64,000 nucleotides of DNA from Siphonodentalium dalli (GCA_032622095.1 CP136061.1:172365107-172429106); one strand, 5' to 3'; positions 53,887 to 64,000 are shown, numbered from the stretch's first letter. Numbers and translations: made by a program. The notes: a model not told the origin generated them from the sequence alone.

Positions 53887-56180
53887 GTGTGGTGGTGATA
53901 CCTATAGATGTGTGCGGTGGGGATACCTATATGTGTGTGGTGGGGATACGTATATGTATGTGGCGGTGATACCTATATGTATGTGATGGGGATACCTATA
54001 TGTGTGTGGTGGTGATACCTATATATGTATGTGGTGGTGATATCTATATATGTGTGTGGTTGGGATACCTATATATGTGTGTGGTGGGGATACCTATAGA
54101 TGTGTGTGGTTGGGATACCTATATATGTATGTGGTGGGATACCTATATGTGTGTGGTGGGGATACCTATAGATGTATGTGGTGGGGATACATATATGTGT
54201 GTGGTGGGGATACATATAGATGTATGTGGTGGGGATTCATATATATGTATGTGGTGGGGATATATATATATGTATGTGATGGGGATACCTATATGTGTGT
54301 GTGGTGGGGATACCTATAGATGTATGTGGTGGGGATACCTATATATGTATGTGGTGGGGAAACCTATATATGTGTGTGGTGGTGATACATATATATGTAT
54401 GTGGCGGGGATACCTATATATGTATGTGGCGGGGATACCTATATATGTATGTGGTGGGGATACCTATATATGTATGTGGTGGGGATACCTATATATGTAT
54501 GTGGTGGGGATACCTATATATGTATGTGGTGGGGATACCTATGTGTGTAGTGGGGATACATATAGATGTATGTGGTGGGGATACCTATATGTGTGTGGTG
54601 GGGATACATATAGATGAATGTGGTGGGGATACCTATATATGTGTGTGGTGGGGATACATATTGATGTATGTGGTGGGGATACCTATATATGTATGTGGTG
54701 GGGATACCTATATATATATGTGGTGGGGATACATATATATGGGTGTGGTGGGGATACCTATATATGAATGTGGTGGGGATACCTATATATGTATGTGGTG
54801 GGGATACCTATATATGTATGTGGTGGTGATACCTATATATGTGTGTGGTGGGGATACCTATATATGTATGTGGCGGGGATACCTATATATGTGTGTGGTG
54901 GTGATACCTATATATGTGTGTGGTGGGGATACCTATATATGTGTGTGGTGGGGATACCTATATATGTGTGTGGCGGGGATACCTATATATGTATGTGGTG
55001 GGGATACTTATAGATGTCTGTGGTGGGGAGACATATAGATGTATGTGGCAGGGATACCTATATATGTTTGTGGTGAGGAGACCTATATATGTGTGTGGTG
55101 GTGATACCTATAGATGTGTGGTGGGGATACCTATATATGTATGTGGCGGGGAGACCTATATATGTATGTGGCAGGGATACCTATATATGTGTGTGATGGG
55201 GAGAACTATATATGTATGTGGCGGGGATACCTATATATGTGTGTGGTGGGGATACCTATATATGTGTGTGGCGGGGATACCTATATATGTATGTGGTGGG
55301 GTGACCTATATATGTGTGTGGTGGGGATAGCTATATATGTGTGTGGCGGGGATACCTATATATGTATGTGGTGGGGATACCTATATATGTGTGTGGTGGG
55401 GATACCTTATATGTATATGGTGGGAATACCTACATATTTATGTGGTGGGAATACCTATAGATGTGTGTGGGGGGGATACCTATAGATGTGTGTGGTGGGG
55501 ATACCTATAGATGTGTGTGGTGGGGATACCTATATATGTATGTGGTGGGGATACCTATATATGTGTGTGGTGGGGATACCTATAGATGTATGTGGTGGGG
55601 ATACCTATATATGTGTGTGGTGGGGATACATATATATGTCTGTGGTGGGGATACATATATATGTATGTGGTGGGGATATCTATATATGTATGTGGTGGGG
55701 ATACCTACCTATGTGTGTGGTGGGGATACCTATAGATGTATGTGGTGGGGATACCTATATATGTATGTGGTGGGGATACCTATATATGTTTTTGGTGGTG
55801 ATACTTATATATGTATGTGGCGGGGATACCTATATATGTATGTGGTGGCGATACCTATATATGTATGTGGTGGGGATACCTATATATGTATGTGGTGGCG
55901 ATACCTATATATGTATGTGTTGGGGATACCTATATATGTATGTGGTGGGGATACCTATATATGTATGTGGTGGGGATACCTATATATGTATGTGTTGGGT
56001 ATACCTATATATGTATGTGGTGGTGATACCTATAGATGTGTGTGGTGGGGATACCTATATGTGTGTGGTGGGGATACCTATATGTATGTGGCGGGAATAC
56101 CTATATGTATGTGGTGGGGATACCTATATGTATGTGGCGGGGATACCTATATGTATGTGGTGGGATACCTATATGTATGT
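53887..56180 (+). repeat. 2,580-bp tandem duplication, copy 2
   Basis: Matches copy 1 unit for unit to about 56.15 kb apart from the 49-bp difference. It has GTGGGGGGGATACC near 55468 where copy 1 has GTGGAGGGGATACC. Beyond about 56.16 kb, a 24-bp GGTGGGATACC unit and further local rearrangement end the clean alignment. Confidence 0.8.
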
Positions 56181-56760
56181 GGTGGGAATACCTATATATG
56201 TATGTGGTGGGGATACCTATATATGTGTGTGGTTGGGATACCTATGTATGTGTGTGGCGGGGATACCTATATATGTGTGTGGTGGGGATACCTATATATG
56301 TATGTGTTGGGTTATACCTATATATGTATGTGGTGGTGATACCTATAGATGTATGTGTTGGGTATACCTATATATGTATGTGGTGGTGATACCTATAGAT
56401 GTGTGTGGTGGGGATACCTATATGTGTGTGATGGGGATACCTATATATGTATGTGGTGGGGATACCTATATATGTATGTGTTGGGTATACCTATATATGT
56501 ATGTGGTGGTGATACCTATAGATGTGTGTGGTGGGGATACATATATGTGTGTGGTGGGGATACCTATATGTATGTGGCGGGGATACCTATATGTATGTGG
56601 TGGGGATACCTATATGTATGTGGCGGGGATACCTATATGTATGTGGTGGGGATACCTATATGTATGTGGTGGGAATACCTATATATGTATGTGGTGGGGA
56701 TACCTATATATGTGTGTGGTTGGGATACCTATGTATGTGTGTGGCGGGGATACCTATATA
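56181..56760 (+). repeat. Rearranged connector rich in 23-bp and GTTGGG units
   Basis: GTGTTGGGTATACC units repeat at about 56358 and 56479, with a one-base-longer relative (GTTGGGTTATACC) at 56306, each followed by GGTGGTGATACCTATAGATG. This looks like a small local triplication of 120-170 bp. CCTATATG 23-bp units follow at 56,410-56,670. Confidence 0.6.
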
Positions 56761-59700
56761 TGTGTGTGGTGATGATACCTATATATGTATGTGGCGGGGA
56801 TACCTATAAATGTGTGTGGTGATGATACCCATATATGTATGTGGCGGGGATACCTATAAATGTGTGTGGTGGGGAAACCTATATATGTATGTGGTGGGGG
56901 ATACCCTGATAGATGTGTGTGGTGGGGATACTTATAGATGTGTGTGGTGGGAATACCTATATATATATGTGGTGGGGATACCTATATATGTATGTGGTGG
57001 GGATACCTATATATATGTGTGGTGGGGATACTTATAGATGTGTGTGGTGGGGATACCTATAGATGTATGTGGTGGGGAAACCTATATATGTATGTGGTGG
57101 GGATACCTATATATGTGTGTGGCGGGGATACCTATATATATGTGTATGGTGGGGATACCTATATATGTGTGTGGTGGGGATACTTATATATATATGTGGT
57201 GGTGATTCATATATGTATGTGGTGGGAATACCTATAGATGTGTGGTGGGGATACCTATATATGTATATGGTGGGGATACCTATATATGTGTGTGGCGGGG
57301 ATACCTATATATGTATGTGGTGGTGATACCTATATATGTGTGTTGTGAGGATACCTATATATGTATGTGGTGGGGAGACCTATATATGTGTGTGGTGGGG
57401 ATACCTATATATGCTTGTGGTCGGGAGACCTATATATGTGTGTGGTGGGGATACCTATATGTATGTGGCGGGAATACCTATATGTATGAGGTGGGGATAC
57501 CTATATGTGTGTGGTGGTGATACCTTTGTATGTATGTGGTGGGAATACCTATATATGTGTGTGTTGGAATACCTATATATGTATGTGGCGGGGATACCTA
57601 TAGATGTGTGTGACGGGGATACCTATAGGTGTGTATGGTGGGGATACCTATATATGTGTGTGGTGTGGATACCTATAGATGTGTGTGGTGGGGATACCTA
57701 TAGATGTGTGTGGTGGGGATACCTATATATGTATGTGGTGGGGATACCTATATATGTATGTGGTGGGGATACCTATATATGTATGTGGTGGGAATACCTA
57801 TATATGTATGTGGTGGGGATACTTATATATGTATGTGGTGGGGATACCTATATATGTATGTGGTGGTGATACCTATAGATGTATGTGGTGGGGATACATA
57901 TATATGTGTGTGGTGGGGATACATATAGATGTATGTGGTGGGGATACATATATATGTATGTGGTGGGGATATATATATATGTATGTGGTGGGGATACCTA
58001 TATTTGTGTGAGGTGGGGATACCTATAGATGTATGTGGTGGGGATACCTATATATGTATGTGGTGGGGAAACCTATATATGTGTGTGGTGGTGATACATA
58101 TATATGTATGTGGCGGGGATACCTATATATGTATGTGGTGGGGATACCTATATATGTATGTGGTGGGGATACCTATATATGTATGTGGTGGGGATACCTA
58201 TATATGTATGTGGTGGGGATACCTATATATGTATGTGGTGGGGATACCTATGTGTGTAGTGGGGATACATATAGATGTGTGTGGTGGGGATACCTATATA
58301 TGTATGTGGTGGGGATACCTATATATGTGTGTGGTGGGGATACATATAGATGTATGTGGTGGGGATACCTATATATGTGTGTGGTGGGGATACATATTGA
58401 TGTTTGTGGTGGGGATACCTATATATGTATGTGGTGGGGATACCTATATATGTATGTGGTGGGGATACATATATATGGGTGTGGTGGGGATACCTATATA
58501 TGTATGTGGTGGGGATACCTATATATGTATGTGGTGGGGATACCTATATATGTATGTGGTGGTGATACCTATATATGTGTGTGGTGGGGATACCTATATA
58601 TGTATGTGGCGGGGATACCTATATATGTGTGTGGTGGTGATACCTATATATGTGTGTGGTGAGGATACCTATATATGTGTGTGGCGGGGATACCTATATA
58701 TGTATGTGGTGGGGATACCTATAGATGTCTGTGGTGGGGAGACATATAGATGTATGTGGCAGGGATACCTATATATGTGTGTGGTGAGGAGACCTATATA
58801 TGTGTGTGGTGGTGATACCTATAGATGTGTGGTGGGGATACCTATATATGTATGTGGCGGGGAGACCTATATATGTATGTGGCGGGGATACCTATATATG
58901 TGTGTGATGGGGAGAACTATATATGTATGTGGCGGGGATACCTATATATGTGTGTGGTGGGGATACCTATATATGTGTGTGATGGGGATACCTATATATG
59001 TATGTGGTGGGGATACCTATATATGCGTGCGGTGGGGATACCTATATATGTATATGGTGGGGATACCTACATATTTATGTGGTGGGGATACCTATAGATG
59101 TGTGTGGTGGGGATACCTATAGATGTGTGTGGTGGGGATACCTATAGATGTGTGTGGTGGGGATACCTATATATGTATGTGGTGGGGATACCTATATATG
59201 TGTGTGGTGGGGATACCTATAGATGTATGTGGTGGGGATACCTATATATGTGTGTGGTGGGGATACATATAGATGTCTGTGGTGGGGATACATATATATG
59301 TATGTGGTGGGGATATCTATATATGTATGTGGTGGGGATACCTACATATGTGTGTGGTGGGGATACCTATAGATGTATGTGGTGGGGATACCTATATATG
59401 TATGTGGTGGGGATACCTATATATGTTTTTGGTGGTGATACTTATATATGTATGTGGCGGGGATACCTATATATGTATGTGGTGGGGATACCTATATATG
59501 TATGTGGTGGGGATACCTATATATGTATGTGGTGGGAATACCTATATATGTATGTGTTGGGGATACCTATATATGTATGTGGTGGGGATACCTATATATG
59601 TATGTGGTGGGGATACCTATATATGTATGTGTTGGGTATACCTATATATGTATGTGGTGGTGATACCTATAGATGTGTGTGGTGGGGATACCTATATGTG

Positions 59701-59888
59701 TGTGGTGGGGATACCTATATGTATGTGGCGGGGATACCTATATGTATGTGGTGGGGATACCTATATGTATGTGGCGGGGATACCTATATGTATGTGGTGG
59801 GGATACCTATATATGTATGTGGTGGGGATACCTATATATGTGTGTGGTTGGGATACCTATGTATGTGTGTGGCGGGGATACCTATATA
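56761..59888 (+). repeat. 3.13-kb higher-order repeat, copy 1
   Basis: Recurs in the next copy at offset 3,128 up to about 56.9 kb and exactly 3,125 (125 units) after it. The change comes from three extra bases at 56,899-56,910 (GGGGGATACCCTGATAG). Diagnostic units are CCTTTGTATG at 57523, CCTATAGGTGTG at 57630, GAGAACTATATATG at 58911 and CCTATATATGTTTTTGG at 59419. Confidence 0.88.
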
Positions 59889-62800
59889 TGTGTGTGGTGA
59901 TGATACCTATATATGTATGTGGCGGGGATACCTATAAATGTGTGTGGTGATGATACCCATATATGTATGTGGCGGGGATACCTATAAATGTGTGTGGTGG
60001 GGAAACCTATATATGTATGTGGTGGGGATACCTATAGATGTGTGTGGTGGGGATACTTATAGATGTGTGTGGTGGGAATACCTATATATATATGTGGTGG
60101 GGATACCTATATATGTATGTGGTGGGGATACCTATATATATGTGTGGTGGGGATACTTATAGATGTGTGTGGTGGGGATACCTATAGATGTATGTGGTGG
60201 GGAAACCTATATATGTATGTGGTGGGGATACCTATATATGTGTGTGGCGGGGATACCTATATATATGTGTATGGTGGGGATACCTATATATGTGTGTGGT
60301 GGGGATACTTATATATATATGTGGTGGTGATTCATATATGTATGTGGTGGGAATACCTATAGATGTGTGGTGGGGATACCTATATATGTATATGGTGGGG
60401 ATACCTATATATGTGTGTGGCGGGGATACCTATATATGTATGTGGTGGTGATACCTATATATGTGTGTTGTGAGGATACCTATATATGTATGTGGTGGGG
60501 AGACCTATATATGTGTGTGGTGGGGATACCTATATATGCTTGTGGTCGGGAGACCTATATATGTGTGTGGTGGGGATACCTATATGTATGTGGCGGGAAT
60601 ACCTATATGTATGAGGTGGGGATACCTATATGTGTGTGGTGGTGATACCTTTGTATGTATGTGGTGGGAATACCTATATATGTGTGTGTTGGAATACCTA
60701 TATATGTATGTGGCGGGGATACCTATAGATGTGTGTGACGGGGATACCTATAGGTGTGTATGGTGGGGATACCTATATATGTGTGTGGTGTGGATACCTA
60801 TAGATGTGTGTGGTGGGGATACCTATAGATGTGTGTGGTGGGGATACCTATATATGTATGTGGTGGGGATACCTATATATGTATGTGGTGGGGATACCTA
60901 TATATGTATGTGGTGGGAATACCTATATATGTATGTGGTGGGGATACTTATATATGTATGTGGTGGGGATACCTATATATGTATGTGGTGGTGATACCTA
61001 TAGATGTATGTGGTGGGGATACATATATATGTGTGTGGTGGGGATACATATAGATGTATGTGGTGGGGATACATATATATGTATGTGGTGGGGATATATA
61101 TATATGTATGTGGTGGGGATACCTATATTTGTGTGAGGTGGGGATACCTATAGATGTATGTGGTGGGGATACCTATATATGTATGTGGTGGGGAAACCTA
61201 TATATGTGTGTGGTGGTGATACATATATATGTATGTGGCGGGGATACCTATATATGTATGTGGTGGGGATACCTATATATGTATGTGGTGGGGATACCTA
61301 TATATGTATGTGGTGGGGATACCTATATATGTATGTGGTGGGGATACCTATATATGTATGTGGTGGGGATACCTATATATGTGTGTGGTGGGGATACATA
61401 TAGATGTATGTGGTGGGGATACCTATATATGTGTGTGGTGGGGATACATATTGATGTTTGTGGTGGGGATACCTATATATGTATGTGGTGGGGATACCTA
61501 TATATGTATGTGGTGGGGATACATATATATGGGTGTGGTGGGGATACCTATATATGTATGTGGTGGGGATACCTATATATGTATGTGGTGGGGATACCTA
61601 TATATGTATGTGGTGGTGATACCTATATATGTGTGTGGTGGGGATACCTATATATGTATGTGGCGGGGATACCTATATATGTGTGTGGTGGTGATACCTA
61701 TATATGTGTGTGGTGAGGATACCTATATATGTGTGTGGCGGGGATACCTATATATGTATGTGGTGGGGATACCTATAGATGTCTGTGGTGGGGAGACATA
61801 TAGATGTATGTGGCAGGGATACCTATATATGTGTGTGGTGAGGAGACCTATATATGTGTGTGGTGGTGATACCTATAGATGTGTGGTGGGGATACCTATA
61901 TATGTATGTGGCGGGGAGACCTATATATGTATGTGGCGGGGATACCTATATATGTGTGTGATGGGGAGAACTATATATGTATGTGGCGGGGATACCTATA
62001 TATGTGTGTGGTGGGGATACCTATATATGTGTGTGATGGGGATACCTATATATGTATGTGGTGGGGATACCTATATATGCGTGCGGTGGGGATACCTATA
62101 TATGTATATGGTGGGGATACCTACATATTTATGTGGTGGGGATACCTATAGATGTGTGTGGTGGGGATACCTATAGATGTGTGTGGTGGGGATACCTATA
62201 GATGTGTGTGGTGGGGATACCTATATATGTATGTGGTGGGGATACCTATATATGTGTGTGGTGGGGATACCTATAGATGTATGTGGTGGGGATACCTATA
62301 TATGTGTGTGGTGGGGATACATATAGATGTCTGTGGTGGGGATACATATATATGTATGTGGTGGGGATATCTATATATGTATGTGGTGGGGATACCTACA
62401 TATGTGTGTGGTGGGGATACCTATAGATGTATGTGGTGGGGATACCTATATATGTATGTGGTGGGGATACCTATATATGTTTTTGGTGGTGATACTTATA
62501 TATGTATGTGGCGGGGATACCTATATATGTATGTGGTGGGGATACCTATATATGTATGTGGTGGGGATACCTATATATGTATGTGGTGGGAATACCTATA
62601 TATGTATGTGTTGGGGATACCTATATATGTATGTGGTGGGGATACCTATATATGTATGTGGTGGGGATACCTATATATGTATGTGTTGGGTATACCTATA
62701 TATGTATGTGGTGGTGATACCTATAGATGTGTGTGGTGGGGATACCTATATGTGTGTGGTGGGGATACCTATATGTATGTGGCGGGGATACCTATATGTA

Positions 62801-62942
62801 TGTGGTGGGGATACCTATATGTATGTGGCGGGGATACCTATATGTATGTGGTGGGGATACCTATATATGTATGTGGTGGGGATACCTATATATGTGTGTG
62901 GTTGGGATACCTATGTATGTGTGTGGCGGGGATACCTATATA
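59889..62942 (+). repeat. 3.05-kb higher-order repeat, copy 2
   Basis: Nearly identical to copy 1 but 71 bp shorter. The 21-bp GTGTGTAGTGGGG unit and two neighbouring 25-bp units, at about 58,250-58,320 in copy 1, are missing after 61,375. The loss is unit-precise, leaving the repeat phase unbroken. Confidence 0.88.
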
Positions 62943-64000
62943 TGTGTGTGGTGATGATACCTATATATGTATGTGGCGGGGATACCTATAAATGTGTGTG
63001 GTGATGTTACCTATATATGTATGTGGCGGGGATACCTATAAATGTGTGTGGTGGGGAAACCTATATATGTATGTGGTGGGGATACCTATAGATGTGTGTG
63101 GTGGGGATACTTATAGATGTGTGTGGTGGGAATACCTATATATATATGTGGTGGGGATACCTATATATGTATGTGGTGGGGATACCTATATATATGTGGG
63201 GTGGGGATACTTATAGATGTTTGTGGTGGGGATACCTATAGATGTATGTGGTGGGGAAACCTATATATGTATGTGGTGGGGATACTAATATATATATGTG
63301 GTGGGGAAACCTATATATGTATGTGGTGGGGATACTTATATATATATGTGTGTGGCGGGGATACCTATATATATGTGTATGGTGGGGATACCTATATATG
63401 TGTGTGGTGGGGATACCTATATATGTATATGGTGGGGATACCTATATATGTGTGTGGCGGGGATACCTATATATGTATGTGGTGGTGATACCTATATATG
63501 TGTGTTGTGAGGATACCTATATATGTATGTGGTGGGGAGACCTATATATGTGTGTGGTGGGGATACCTATATATGCTTGTGGTCGGGAGACCTATATATG
63601 TGTGTGGTGGGGATACCTATATATGTGTGTGGCGGGGATACCTATATGTGTAAGTGGTGGGGATACCTATATATGTATGTGGTGGGGATACCGATATATG
63701 TATGTGGTGGGGAAACCTATATATGTATGTGGTGGGGATACCTATAGATGTGTATGGTGGGGATACCTATAGATGTGTGTGGTGGGGATACATATAGATG
63801 TGTGTGGTGGGGATACCTATATATGTATGTGGTGGGGATACCTATATATGTGTGTGGCGGGAATACCTATATATGTATGTGGTGGGGATACCTATAGATG
63901 TGTGTGGTGGGGAGACCTATATATGTGTGTGGTGGTGATACCTATATATGTGTGTGGTGAGGAGACCTATATATGTGTGTGGTGGTGATACCTATAGATG
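62943..64000 (+). repeat. 3.1-kb higher-order repeat, copy 3 (partial, runs off the window)
   Basis: Matches 59,889 onward at offset 3,054 to about 63,280. Local differences are GATGTTACC at 63004 and TATATGTGGGGTGG near 63195. At 63,280-63,400 it is rearranged by added units rich in TATATATATG. It then rejoins the series with TTGTGAGG (63505) and the GCTTGTGGTCGGG unit (63575), and diverges again near 63,630. Confidence 0.75.

Larger units (their letters stand above)
1..64000 (+). repeat. 25-bp minisatellite array filling the window
   Basis: Every line of the window is made of a 25-bp unit: GGTGGGGATACC followed by TATATATGTATGT. The common variants are GTGTGT for GTATGT at the end, TAGATG for TATATG, GAGACC for GATACC, GGCGGGG or GGTGGTG for GGTGGGG, and ACATAT for ACCTAT. 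Units of 21, 23, 24, 27 and 28 bp occur through loss or gain of TA, TG or G. All units point the same way; I saw no inversion and no unique spacer. The array runs off both ends, so its true length exceeds 64 kb. There is no coding, RNA or mobile-element signal. The class (minisatellite or satellite DNA of a eukaryote) is secure; species and chromosomal position are not visible. Confidence 0.98.
49820..64000 (+). repeat. Right array domain (23-bp-unit-rich higher-order repeats)
   Basis: Neither the GCGTCGAG nor the TAGACCTTTAT landmark occurs here. Instead there are many 23-bp units in which CCTATATATG has become CCTATATG, plus private units such as CCTTTGTATG (50971, 57523, 60648), GTGTGTAGTGGGG (about 51962, 54542, 58251) and GAGAACTATATATG (about 52621, 55201, 58911, 61966). 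GATGTCTGTGG units recur near 52433, 55013, 58725 and 61780. The domain consists of a 2,580-bp duplication followed by a 3.1-kb unit in two full copies and one partial copy, and continues past the window end. Confidence 0.75.

Noticed and set aside
55486-56772. Open frame of 428 codons, with others of 405 (24274-25491), 397 (57929-59122) and 391 codons (19954-21129), as protein genes
   Set aside because: They are readings of the same 25-residue cycle forced by a stop-free 25-bp unit. Units of 21-28 bp shift the frame freely, variation shows no third-base preference, starts fall on the ATG inside TAGATG, and no domain or family is recognisable.
1-64000. CRISPR array
   Set aside because: Repeats are directly contiguous with no spacers, and the differences between units are single-base variants, not unique inserts.
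1-64000. Ordinary telomere tract (TTAGGG, TTTAGGG or TTAGG type)
   Set aside because: None of these short repeats occurs as a run; the unit is 25 bp and mixed AT/GT-rich.
1-64000. TATA boxes and promoters at each TATATATG
   Set aside because: The motif occurs in nearly every unit with no initiator, downstream gene or other promoter context; it is just part of the unit.
1-64000. Jeffreys minisatellite core and the PRDM9 13-mer
   Set aside because: GGTGGG is shared with the Jeffreys core, but the rest does not fit. The minus-strand CCCCACCACATAC does not match the CCNCCNTNNCCNC pattern.
1-64000. tRNA, rRNA or structured RNA gene
   Set aside because: No cloverleaf, conserved rRNA segment or long hairpin is present; the only inverted repeats are short AT palindromes within a unit.
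1-64000. Transposon or other mobile element
   Set aside because: No terminal inverted repeats, target-site duplications, long terminal repeats, poly-A tail or transposase/reverse-transcriptase frame were seen.

Overview
The whole 64,000-base window is one uninterrupted tandem-repeat array: a 25-bp minisatellite in strict head-to-tail orientation, about 2,560 units, with no unique flanking sequence at either edge. The commonest unit, read on the + strand, is GGTGGGGATACC followed by TATATATGTATGT (8 G, 2 C, 6 A, 9 T; 40% GC, strong G-over-C skew). I found no protein gene, RNA gene, transposon, CRISPR array or unique island, and no stretch over 300 bases that is not repeat. The open frames that fill the + strand are a by-product of the unit: it contains no stop in any + frame, and because 25 is not a multiple of 3, all three frames cycle through the same 25-residue peptide.

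The sequence is almost certainly eukaryotic: a long satellite or minisatellite block, probably from a long-read assembly, with a subtelomeric, pericentromeric or other heterochromatic setting possible. The species cannot be told from the repeat. Variant units come in CG, TG and CA forms at the same positions, which hints at CpG methylation and deamination (vertebrate- or plant-like). On the other side, the period and a shared decamer recall one budding-yeast telomeric repeat.

Layout. Single-base variants and slightly short or long units (21 to 28 bp) act as a barcode and reveal a second level of organisation in multi-kilobase higher-order repeats. (1) Left domain, about 1-26,700: carries a module with two rare landmarks, CCTAAATATATG and GCGTCGAG, kept 565-567 bp apart in nine copies, and repeated at intervals of 1.9-2.8 kb between about 5 and 21 kb. 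The first 2,546 bases recur at 21,638-24,183. Local duplications of 275 bp, 600 bp and 1,621 bp lie inside. (2) Middle domain, about 26,700-49,800: marked by a TAGACCTTTAT variant; built from tandem duplications of 3,262 bp (26,706-33,229), 2,466/2,491 bp (34,838-39,794) and 2,966 bp (39,397-45,372). (3) Right domain, about 49,820-64,000: a different variant set rich in 23-bp units, built from a 2,580-bp duplication (51,306-about 56,180) and a 3.05-3.13 kb unit in two full copies plus one partial copy that diverges near 63,280. The middle/right change coincides with a unit that has lost 4 bp near 49,805.

There is no gene pathway here. What the window records is the history of an array growing by repeated segmental tandem duplication (unequal exchange or replication-based amplification) on top of single-unit slippage. 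The youngest duplications differ at only a handful of positions in about 3 kb, so an assembly error must be ruled out for them.
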